From assembly GCF_018882295.1 (NCBI RefSeq), contig NZ_JACVOR010000002.1, positions 1 to 64,000 of the forward strand: 64,000 bases of DNA, in the 5' to 3' direction. Below, one piece after another: positions 34,648-43,200 of this stretch. The position numbers and the translations under genes were made by a program. Each line of letters starts with the position of its first letter. The first letter of the stretch is position 1. Origin of the DNA: Polynucleobacter sp. 80A-SIGWE (GTDB taxonomy: Bacteria > Pseudomonadota > Gammaproteobacteria > Burkholderiales > Burkholderiaceae). The notes under the pieces are model-generated. The model was not told the DNA's origin. It ran no database searches and saw nothing but the letters and a program-made list of their open reading frames with translations.

Positions 34648-36161
34648 TAGAAGCGCTCCAACTCGGGATGCGGTAAGTTGCCGCCACTAATGCGCATGCG
34701 ACCGTATTCAGCGCAGCGATTTAAAGTCGGAATGGCTTTATCGGGATTAAGGAGTTTTTCTGGGTCAAATGCTGCTTTAACCCCCCAGAAAGATTCACGT
34801 TCACCTTCGCCGAATTGAACACACATCGAATTGATCTTCTCAATGCCAACACCATGTTCACCAGTAATCGTGCCATCGAGCTCAACGCAGGCTTCTAAAA
34901 TTTCAGTACCAAACTCTTCCGCACGGTGCCATTCTTCTTGATCGGCACCGTTAAATAAAATGAGTGGATGCATATTGCCATCGCCCGCATGAAATACGTT
35001 CAAGCAAGCAAGGCCATATTTCTTCTCCATGCCCTGAATGCGTCTTAATAGGGTGCCGATATTTCTGCGTGGGATCGTGCCGTCCATGCAGTAGTAATCA
35101 GGCGCTAAGCGTCCGGCTGCAGGGAATGCATTCTTACGACCGCTCCAAAACTTCAGGCGCTCGGCTTCATTCTGAGAAATCTGAATACCGCTAGCACCTG
35201 CTTGTTCGAGCACTTTAGTCATGCGCTCAATTTCTTCAGCAACCTCTTCAGGCGTGCCATCTGACTCGCATAGGAGAATGGTCTCGGCTTCAAGGTCATA
35301 TCCTGCATGAACAAATTCTTCTACTGCACGAGTAGTAGCTTTATCCATCATCTCTAGGCCCGCCGGAATAATGCCGGCAGCAATGATGGCAGCAACTGCA
35401 TCTGCACCTTTTTCAATATCGTCAAAGCTTGCCATGATGACGCGTGCTAATTTCGGCTTAGCAATTAATTTCACCGTAACTTCAGTGACAACTGCAAGCA
35501 TGCCCTCGCTACCCATCACGATTGCTAATAAATCAAGCCCCGGGGAGTCTGGAGCAAGACTGCCAAATTCCACAATCTCGCCGTTCATCAAAATGCCGCG
35601 GACTTTTAATACGTTGTGAAGCGTGAGTCCATATTTAAGACAGTGCACACCACCAGAGTTTTCATTCACATTGCCGCCAATAGAGCAGGCAATCTGTGAT
35701 GATGGATCTGGCGCGTAATAGAGGCCAAGATGGGCAACTGCTTCGGAGATGGCCAAATTCCGTACGCCTGGTTGCACCACCGCAGTTCTGGTGAAGGGAT
35801 CAATGCTGACGATCTTTTTGAGCTTAGCTAGTGAGAGTACTAAACCCTGGGAAATGGGCATGGCACCACCAGATAGGCCCGTGCCAGATCCGCGTGGGAC
35901 GATGGGCACTTGCATTTCAAAGCAAATCTTCAGAATCTTGGCAACCTGTTCCTCAGTCTCCGGAAGGGCAACTGCCAGTGGCATGCGTCGATAGGCTGCT
36001 AAGCCGTCACATTCATAGGGAATCGTGTCCTCAGGCTCCCATAGCAAAGCATGCTCTGGGAGGATAGGGCGCAGGGCCGATACCAGTTTGGATTGAAGGG
36101 CGGTAATAGCCGCAAGCTCGGGGGGTGGGGTCACCATATTCATAGGAATCATTTTAGCCAT
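34647..36161 (-). CDS. glcD: Glycolate oxidase catalytic subunit GlcD
   Basis: GlcD is the main FAD subunit that oxidises glycolate. The 504-residue protein has the FAD phosphate loop PRGSGTGLSGGAMP (about 89-102), CSIGGNVNENSGGVHCLKYG near 160 and the C-terminal histidine motifs NVFHAGDGNMHPL and GTITGEHGVGIEK. It heads a tight operon through glcE, glcF, yggS and proC. The start is uncertain: Met4, Met7 and Met9 are alternatives. The ATG chosen here is 18 bases from the ATG of the divergent adenosyltransferase. Freshwater bacteria commonly use glycolate released by algae, which fits the suspected lifestyle; that is context, not evidence. Confidence 0.95.
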   Translation of the reverse strand: MAKMIPMNMVTPPPELAAITALQSKLVSALRPILPEHALLWEPEDTIPYECDGLAAYRRMPLAVALPETEEQVAKILKICFEMQVPIVPRGSGTGLSGGAMPISQGLVLSLAKLKKIVSIDPFTRTAVVQPGVRNLAISEAVAHLGLYYAPDPSSQIACSIGGNVNENSGGVHCLKYGLTLHNVLKVRGILMNGEIVEFGSLAPDSPGLDLLAIVMGSEGMLAVVTEVTVKLIAKPKLARVIMASFDDIEKGADAVAAIIAAGIIPAGLEMMDKATTRAVEEFVHAGYDLEAETILLCESDGTPEEVAEEIERMTKVLEQAGASGIQISQNEAERLKFWSGRKNAFPAAGRLAPDYYCMDGTIPRRNIGTLLRRIQGMEKKYGLACLNVFHAGDGNMHPLILFNGADQEEWHRAEEFGTEILEACVELDGTITGEHGVGIEKINSMCVQFGEGERESFWGVKAAFDPEKLLNPDKAIPTLNRCAEYGRMRISGGNLPHPELERF

Positions 36162-36166
36162 TTACC

Positions 36167-36172
36167 TATAAT
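36167..36172 (+). promoter_or_regulatory. Candidate -10 box just upstream of the adenosyltransferase ATG
   Basis: A perfect TATAAT ends 7 bases before the ATG at 36180, so transcription from it would start at or one base before the A of the start codon. No Shine-Dalgarno sequence lies between them. The -35 position (about 36143-36148, TAGGAA) matches only half of the consensus. This would give a leaderless mRNA; unproven. Confidence 0.45.
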
Positions 36173-36179
36173 TAGTTTT

Positions 36180-36749
36180 ATGGGAAATCGACTTTCAAAA
36201 ATAGCCACCAGAACTGGTGATGCAGGCATGACCGGGCTTGGCGATGGTAGCCGAGTGGAAAAGGATCATCTGCGCATCTGCGCTATGGGTGATGTAGATG
36301 AATTGAACTCTGAAATCGGTGTTTTGATGACGGAATCGATCCCTGAGAGTTTGGCTGAAGAGTTAAAAGCTTTATTTTTGCAAGTGCAGCATGATTTATT
36401 TGATTTGGGTGGCGAGCTTTGTATCCCTAATTACACCTTGCTCAAACCAGAGCATGTGGCTCAGTTGGATATTTGGCTTGAAAAATACAATGCCACTTTG
36501 CCCCCTTTAACTGAATTTATTCTCCCGGGTGGAACGCGTGCTGCTGCTCAGGCTCACGTATGTCGAACAGTTTGCCGGCGTGCCGAACGCTCGATTGTGC
36601 GTTTGGGTTGGGAAGAGCCTTTGTACGACTCACCTCGTCAATATGTCAATCGCTTATCCGATCTCTTGTTTGTATTAGCACGCGTACTCAATCGTGCCGC
36701 AGGTGGTCAAGACGTTCTTTGGAAGCACGAAAAAAAAGAGACTAAATAA
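36180..36749 (+). CDS. Cob(I)alamin adenosyltransferase, PduO type
   Basis: The 189-residue enzyme transfers the 5'-deoxyadenosyl group of ATP to reduced cobalamin, making coenzyme B12. PduO-type landmarks are the ATP loop TRTGDAGMTGLGDGSRV at the N-terminus (about residues 9-25), GDVDELNSEIGV, and RTVCRRAERSIV near 125 with the conserved arginines. The gene's frame is open upstream, but an earlier start would run over glcD and add about 40 residues unlike the family, so I start at 36180. Its stop codon sits in the loop of a hairpin terminator. Confidence 0.93.
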   Translation: MGNRLSKIATRTGDAGMTGLGDGSRVEKDHLRICAMGDVDELNSEIGVLMTESIPESLAEELKALFLQVQHDLFDLGGELCIPNYTLLKPEHVAQLDIWLEKYNATLPPLTEFILPGGTRAAAQAHVCRTVCRRAERSIVRLGWEEPLYDSPRQYVNRLSDLLFVLARVLNRAAGGQDVLWKHEKKETK

Positions 36750-36763
36750 ATTAGTCTCTTTTT
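36731..36763. terminator. Bidirectional intrinsic terminator between the adenosyltransferase and DAHP synthase genes
   Basis: AAGAGACTAA (36736-36745) and TTAGTCTCTT (36751-36760) form a perfect 10-bp stem around a 5-base loop that includes the adenosyltransferase stop codon. Five T follow on the plus strand (36759-36763), and seven A precede it (36731-36737), which read as T on the minus strand, so it can end transcription from both convergent genes. Confidence 0.9.
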
Positions 36764-36800
36764 AATTCAATAAAGCAACCTCGCTTTATTTCACAACTTT

Positions 36801-37925
36801 TTATTTCTTAGATTTTCTGCGATTCTTTACGGCCAAAGCTAAGCGTTGCAACACATTAACTGAGTCTTCCCAGTTAATGCAGGCATCAGTAATGCTTTTG
36901 CCGTACTCCAACTTGCTTGGATCATCTTTTCCAGGTGAGAACTTCTGAGCACCATCATTAAGGTGACTCTCAATCATCACACCGAAAATTTGATTTGAGC
37001 CAGATTCAATTTGCTCGGCAATATTGTCTGCCACCACAATTTGACGCTCATGTTTTTTGCTGGAGTTTGCATGCGACAAGTCAACCATCAAACTGGCTGG
37101 AAGCTTTGCTGCTTCTAGCTCAGAGCAGGCTGCTTGCACGTATTGAGCTTCGTAGTTTGGCTCTTTGCCGCCGCGCAAAATAACGTGACAGTCTTTATTG
37201 CCTTTTGTTTCTACAATAGAAACTTGACCGTTCTTATGTACTGATAAGAAATGATGAGGACGGCTAGCCGCTTGAATTGCATCGGTAGCAATCTTGATAT
37301 TGCCGTCAGTGCCATTCTTAAATCCGATTGGTGCAGACAGACCTGAAGCAAGTTCACGGTGAACTTGGCTTTCAGTTGTACGTGCTCCGATGGCGCCCCA
37401 AGAAATGAGGTCAGCAATATATTGCGGAGAAATAACATCCAAGAATTCGCTGCCTGCAGGCATGCCAAGGCGATTAATTTCCATCAACACTTGACGAGCA
37501 ATTCGCAAACCTTCTTCAATGCGATAGCTTTCATCTAAGTACGGGTCGTTAATCAAACCCTTCCAACCAACAGTAGTCCGTGGCTTTTCAAAATAGACGC
37601 GCATCACAATTTCGAGTTCACCAGCAAAACGATCGCGTTCAGCAAGCAGTCGTTGGCAATACTCTAGTGCCGCACGTGGATCATGAATCGAGCAAGGTCC
37701 AATGATGACAAGAAGGCGATCATCTTTTCCATGAATGATGTCGCGAATCTTTTTGCGTGTCTTGCTAATGAGTGCTTCAGTAGGTGTTCCCGAGATTGGG
37801 AAGAACCGAATCAAATGCTCTGGCGGTGGCAGAACAGTAATGTTGTGAATGCGTTGATCATCCGTGTCTGACGTTTTATCAACGGCAGCGTACCAGTTTG
37901 CGGGATTAGTATTTTGTTGGCTCAT
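36801..37925 (-). CDS. 3-deoxy-7-phosphoheptulonate (DAHP) synthase, class I
   Basis: The enzyme condenses phosphoenolpyruvate and erythrose-4-phosphate, the first step of aromatic amino-acid synthesis. The 374-residue protein is of the AroF/AroG/AroH type: VIIGPCSIHDPRAALEY (about 73-89), KPRTTVGWKGLINDP, the GARTTESQVHRELASG block near 180, GFKNGTDGN and the metal/substrate motif DLSHANSSK. It is about 20 residues longer than E. coli AroG, through an N-terminal extension. Which amino acid feedback-inhibits it is not visible. It follows tldD by 19 bases and shares a bidirectional terminator with the adenosyltransferase gene. Confidence 0.96.
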   Translation of the reverse strand: MSQQNTNPANWYAAVDKTSDTDDQRIHNITVLPPPEHLIRFFPISGTPTEALISKTRKKIRDIIHGKDDRLLVIIGPCSIHDPRAALEYCQRLLAERDRFAGELEIVMRVYFEKPRTTVGWKGLINDPYLDESYRIEEGLRIARQVLMEINRLGMPAGSEFLDVISPQYIADLISWGAIGARTTESQVHRELASGLSAPIGFKNGTDGNIKIATDAIQAASRPHHFLSVHKNGQVSIVETKGNKDCHVILRGGKEPNYEAQYVQAACSELEAAKLPASLMVDLSHANSSKKHERQIVVADNIAEQIESGSNQIFGVMIESHLNDGAQKFSPGKDDPSKLEYGKSITDACINWEDSVNVLQRLALAVKNRRKSKK

Positions 37926-37944
37926 ACGGCTATTTTAAGCCGTA

Positions 37945-39435
37945 TTAAGCGGTTCCTCCGACAGTCAGGCTGTCGATACGTAAAGTTGGCTGCCCAACGC
38001 CCACGGGGACGCTCTGACCTTCTTTGCCGCAAACCCCAATGCCGCCGTCTAATTTCAGGTCATTTCCGATCATGGAGACCTGTTTTAGGGACTCGGGACC
38101 ACTTCCAATAATGGTGGCACCTTTTACTGGGTATTGAATTTTGCCGTTTTCTACCCAATAGGCTTCCGAGGCTGAAAACACGAATTTACCGCTAGTAATG
38201 TCGACCTGACCACCCCCAAAGTTCACCGCATAGAGGCCGCGTTTGATGCTGGCTACGATTTCCTGGGGATCATCTTTGCCAGCCAACATGTAGGTATTGG
38301 TCATGCGCGGCATTGGTAGGGAGGCAAAACTCTCACGCCGTCCATTGCCGGTCAGAGGCATATTCATCAGTCTTGCATTCAGACTGTCTTGAATGTAGCC
38401 CTTCAAAATTCCATCTTCAATAAGAGTGGTGCACTGGGTAGGGGTGCCTTCATCATCAATATTGAGTGAACCACGACGACCAGAGAGGGTTCCATCATCT
38501 ACTACGGTGACACCCTTAGCGGCAACACGCTGTCCGATACAGCCAGCAAAAGCAGACGAGCCCTTGCGATTAAAGTCGCCTTCAAGGCCGTGACCTACTG
38601 CTTCATGTAATAGCACTCCAGGCCAACCGGGACCCATGACTACGGTCATTGGTCCGGCAGGAGCGGGGCGAGAGTCTAAGTTAATCAGTGCGCCATCCAC
38701 AGCCTCATCAACATATTGATTAATGAGTTCCGTATTGAAGTAATGGTAATCATGGCGAGCGCCACCACCTGAAGATCCAGACTCGCGCCGACCATTTTGT
38801 TCGGCGATCACATGTACTGATACCCGCACTAGCGGACGTACATCGGCTGCCAATAAGCCATCAGCTCGAACTACGAGCACCACATCAAACTCACCAGCCA
38901 AGCTAGCCATAACTTGAATGATGCGCGGATCACGGGCTTTTGCGCGACGCTCAATACCTTCAAGTAAGGCAATCTTTTCTTGTGGTGCCAACGAGTCTAA
39001 GGGATTTAAATCTGAGTAGAGTTCATTAGATACGGGTGTAAATATTTTGCTCGCAACAGCACGTGTACCGCCTTGAGGCCCAATCACGCGGGTAGATTTA
39101 GCTGCCTTGTTGAGAGCTTCTAAATTAATTTCATCAGAGTAAGCAAAGGCGGTTTTATCACCATAGATCGCACGCACCCCAACACCCTGATCAATACTAA
39201 AGCTACCGGATTTCACAATACCTTCTTCTAGGCTCCAGCTCTCACTGCGGGTATGTTGGAAGTAGAGATCGGCATCGTCGAGCTGGTGCGTAAACATATT
39301 CCCGAATGTGTGATGCAAATCTTGCTCAGAAAGACCGGTTGGCTCAAGCAAAATAGATTTGGCCAGCTTAAGAAGGTCGGCCTGTTTCTTGGGCTTAGTC
39401 CAATCACTCGGAAATAGTGCTTCTGGTGCTCTCAT
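37945..39435 (-). CDS. tldD: Metalloprotease TldD
   Basis: TldD forms with TldE (PmbA) a zinc protease that degrades unfolded peptides and matures some ribosomal peptides. The 496-residue protein carries HEAVGHGLEGD (about 275-286), the HExxxH zinc motif, and the typical GLSGRRGSLNIDDEGTPT-like stretch (about 310-330). The conserved ALFPSDW and LDDADLYFQHTRSESW segments are at the start. The partner tldE/pmbA is not in this window. It is third in yhdP-nitrilase-tldD-DAHP synthase, 24 bases after the nitrilase gene. Confidence 0.96.
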   Translation of the reverse strand: MRAPEALFPSDWTKPKKQADLLKLAKSILLEPTGLSEQDLHHTFGNMFTHQLDDADLYFQHTRSESWSLEEGIVKSGSFSIDQGVGVRAIYGDKTAFAYSDEINLEALNKAAKSTRVIGPQGGTRAVASKIFTPVSNELYSDLNPLDSLAPQEKIALLEGIERRAKARDPRIIQVMASLAGEFDVVLVVRADGLLAADVRPLVRVSVHVIAEQNGRRESGSSGGGARHDYHYFNTELINQYVDEAVDGALINLDSRPAPAGPMTVVMGPGWPGVLLHEAVGHGLEGDFNRKGSSAFAGCIGQRVAAKGVTVVDDGTLSGRRGSLNIDDEGTPTQCTTLIEDGILKGYIQDSLNARLMNMPLTGNGRRESFASLPMPRMTNTYMLAGKDDPQEIVASIKRGLYAVNFGGGQVDITSGKFVFSASEAYWVENGKIQYPVKGATIIGSGPESLKQVSMIGNDLKLDGGIGVCGKEGQSVPVGVGQPTLRIDSLTVGGTA

Positions 39436-39459
39436 CTTGATTTAGCTGAACTTTCTGTA

Positions 39460-40287
39460 TTAAAGCTTGCGGTGTTTTAGTGCGGGTAGCTTAGAGCGTA
39501 CCTCTTTTAATTTATCTTTGCTGAGTGTGCCTTGAATAAAACCCTCGCCCTCAGGAAGCTTGCTCAATATCTCTCCCCAAGGGTCAATCAGCATACTTTC
39601 ACCCCAGGTGCGGCGATGATTAAGATGAATGCCGCCTTGGGCTGAAGCCAGGACATAGCATTGGTTTTCAATAGCGCGGGCGCGCAGCAGAATTTCCCAA
39701 TGATCTTTGCCGGTAGTGTAAGTAAATGCAGCTGGAATGATGTGGCAATCCACTTGCCCAAACGAGCGATACAGCTCTGGAAAACGTAGGTCATAACAAA
39801 TGCTTAAGCCAAATTGCCAGTCAACCTCATTCAGTTTGATTGCAAATTGACCTGGTTGATTACCTGCAGTAATAGTTTCAGATTCTTCGTAACGCTCCGT
39901 TTCAGTCTGAAAACCAAACAAATGAATTTTGTCGTAGCGAGCGATTTGCTTGCCTAGAGGATTAAATACTAGGGAGGTGTTGAGAACTTTGTTCGACTCT
40001 TTAGCCTCTAGAGGTATGGTGCCAGCAACTAGAAAGATCTTATTGTCTTGCGCTATTGCTGCCAGGCGTTCTTGAATTGGGCCTGATCCTGCAGCCTCTC
40101 TCGCATTTACCTTATCAGTATCTTTCAAACCCATCAAACAAAAATATTCCGGGAGAACGGCAAGTTGTGCTCCGCTGTCTGCAGCTGCTTTAGTTAAACG
40201 GGCCGCAACTTCGAGATTCTCACTGAGGCTAGGGGTTGATACCATTTGTATCGAGGCTATGCTGAGTTCAGAAGAGTTTCTTGGCAT
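39460..40287 (-). CDS. Carbon-nitrogen hydrolase (Nit-family amidase)
   Basis: The 275-residue enzyme has the nitrilase catalytic triad: Glu47 (VLPEYFCLM), Lys120 (RYDKIHLFGF) and Cys164 (LSICYDLRFPELYR). It is closest in style to the NIT1/NIT2-type amidases, for which deaminated glutathione is a known substrate; that substrate is inferred. It lies between yhdP and tldD, 10 bases after the first, as in many betaproteobacteria. Confidence 0.92.
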   Translation of the reverse strand: MPRNSSELSIASIQMVSTPSLSENLEVAARLTKAAADSGAQLAVLPEYFCLMGLKDTDKVNAREAAGSGPIQERLAAIAQDNKIFLVAGTIPLEAKESNKVLNTSLVFNPLGKQIARYDKIHLFGFQTETERYEESETITAGNQPGQFAIKLNEVDWQFGLSICYDLRFPELYRSFGQVDCHIIPAAFTYTTGKDHWEILLRARAIENQCYVLASAQGGIHLNHRRTWGESMLIDPWGEILSKLPEGEGFIQGTLSKDKLKEVRSKLPALKHRKL

Positions 40288-40297
40288 GTTGATGTGC

Positions 40298-43200
40298 TTA
40301 GCCTGGCATTTGGGTAGAAAGACTTTGGTTTATTGGTGGGCTTACGGGCGCAGAATTGGGTAAGCTAGGTTTCGTTTGCTCTTTCAAAAGATTTTTAGTG
40401 CGAATCGTCTCTAGCGTTTTCGCATCAAGCGGTTGCCCCTTTTGGTCGAGCGGAATTACCTCTGGATTATCCCAAGATCCCTGAATCAAGTAATCCGTTT
40501 GCAAAGTGCGATTAATTTGATTGGTAATAAGGTACTGACCCACTACCGCTCCCAGGCCAATGATAGGGTTGATCACGAATGCTGCTAGTGAGCCGGCGGT
40601 GGCATCAATGGTGGGGAAGATGGTGACGCGAAGATCTTGCGTATGTTCTGGAATATTAATTTGACCAGTCATAGCTACACGTGCCTGATCCAGAATCATT
40701 GTGAATTGCTTGGTTTGAGCGATTCCCTGTGTGATCTCAAAGTTGCTATTGATCGAGTTAAAGGGCGTGCCTTTGGTTGCCAGATTGCCTAGACTACCCT
40801 TTAAGTCGAAAGTGGCAAATCTAAATAAACTTTGCAGACTTAGAACGTCTAGTAACTTTGCCCCATCAGTATTGACTTCAAGTAGTCGACCTTTTGTCAG
40901 GTTAATGCTCACATCGCCGGCCAATGAATCATAAGCTGGTGAAAAGAGTGGCCCGGACCATGAGAGTGAGGCGTTGAGTGTTCCTTCCCCGCCTTCCACA
41001 GGCTTCTCACTACTCCAGTGGGTAATGATTTGGCCTGCATCTTTGATATTCATATCAACGGTGATAGAGCTCTGCTCGGCAGCGTTTTGAGTGCGCGCAC
41101 TCCATTGACCCTTGAGTGTTGAGTTGCCCTGTGGATTATTAATTTGAATAGACTCGACTTTCAGGAGGTCCTGACTGGTTTTGGATTTAATCTTTACTGC
41201 ACCTAGTTTTGCCTTGGTCCAACTCAAGTCATCGATCGTTAAATCTAGGCTGGGGATAGCATTTGGACTAATAGGAGTCTTAAGATTTGCTGATTTTTGT
41301 GTGACATTCTCTTTAGGTGGCGAGTCTGCGGGTGTGCGTTGATCTGGCAGCTTCAGGCGCGCAAGTCTTCCGGCAATCAATCCGCTGGGGTGATCGCCAC
41401 TGCTAGGGTGCCATTGTGCTTGGCCAGCAATTTGAGGTGAATTTAGACGTACCTGCCAGACCGCATTTTTTTTCTGTGACTGTAAGTTGACGTCAATCCA
41501 ATCACGATCCAGTGCAATTAATTTTTTAACTTGCGCAGAGATTTGAATATCTTCGTCTGGAGTGGCTGATTTTTTGGCATCACCTTTATGTTTTCCTGCC
41601 CCCAAAAACTCTATCCATTGATCCAGGTCCAGTTCATTACTTGCCAAGTGGAGCGCAGTCCCTTGTTGTGGCAATGGCGCTAAGGATCCAACTCCTAATG
41701 AATTTTTTACTTCGTTGGCAGAATTTAGATTGCCTTGAATGAAATACTGATCTCCTAATTTTCCAGACCAGTCTGCACGCACTGGATTATTTTTGCTTAC
41801 CGGATAAATTTTTAAATTGAACTCACCGAACATGGGGGTGCCAGCCAATTTCTTGGCAGGTACAGGTGCAGAGCTCGCCCAATTACGCAAATCAAATTTC
41901 AGATTAGTTTGACTTCCGGCTTTATTAAAGTTGATCAAGCCATCATATTTTGCGGATCCGCTCATTGCAGACAGCAGTGCTGGATGGGCGCTAGACTTTA
42001 AATTTCCAGAGACGTAATCTTTTATAAAGCTAGCATTGATATCGCCGCCAATGCTAAAGCTGGAGTTTCCAGCTGTAGAGGGCGCGCTTGAAATCTTAAA
42101 TGCACCACCTAAAAAATTTGCGGTGACATTGTCAAATTCCGGATTGGCTTCAGTGATCCTTATCTTGCCCTTCAAATTTTCTAGCGGCGGAACTTCTCCC
42201 CATTGCGCTTGGTTTCCTGGGAGGGTAATTTTTGCATCGAAACTAACATCATCGCTTCCAGATAAAGGAATCTTTAAATCAAGACCTAGGCTGACCGGGC
42301 CTTTTAAAGTGAGGTTCTTGGCAAGATTGGCTTGCTGCAAACCTACCGGGGATGTGAATAGATATTCCAGTATTTCGGAGCCATCACCTTCAACCGAGCC
42401 ATTGATCAATGCAGTTAGATTTTTAGCGCTGAGATTAGGAATTTGTGATTGGACATTCGTAAGAGTCACTTTTTTGTAGTTGGCTTTATCAATTCCAACA
42501 TTCAGGCTTGCTTGCTTAATGTCGATATTACCGCTGACATTAGTAAAGGCTTGCCAAACCCCCTGGCTTTTTGGCAGCAAGGGCGCTGGTTTGTAGATTA
42601 CTTTTGAAATGGGGAGATGAAGGGTAAGTTCACCAACTGTTCCTGCGGGGAAAGGGACCTGATTGGGGTCCCCTTTAATGTGGAGGGAGCCATTCTGAAT
42701 GTCTCCTGCCTCAAATGCTTTACTAAGAAACTGCCTAGTATCTTTATCAATATTGACCGGCAGATAGCGATGGGCTGTCGCGATGTTAGCTTTAACAAAC
42801 TCCATGTCCAGCGTCATTTGATCGGGCTGCTTAGGTCCGCCAATGAGGTAGCTTAGATCAAAATTGGTTGTAATTTCAGGGTTGCTGAGCTGCATCTTCT
42901 TTGCATTGATGAGCCAGCCACCTTTTTGCTTAGACCAACTAATTTCACCTTTTGCGCGATCAAGTTGAATTTCAGAGGCTGATAAAAAATCATTCATCTC
43001 CAACTCAAGATTGCCGGAGTCAAGCGTAAAGTTACCTTGCTTCTGATTACTGACTAAGTTGCCAGATAAGTTTGAGGCAGAAGGCATTGATTTATTTACC
43101 CCAGTGAAGCTAATGTCATTGAGCTTTGCGCTGACGGTGAAATCAAGTTTGTTGGAGGTAAACCAATTGCCGGGTATTGGTAAGGCTGATAGGGCGGATT

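Noticed and set aside
36051-36179. Longer N-terminus for the cobalamin adenosyltransferase
   Set aside because: It would overlap glcD on the other strand by more than 100 bases and has no similarity to the family; ATG 36180 begins at the conserved region.
42036-42479. 147-codon frame antisense to yhdP
   Set aside because: The yhdP frame is continuous with clear family features; the antisense frame has none.
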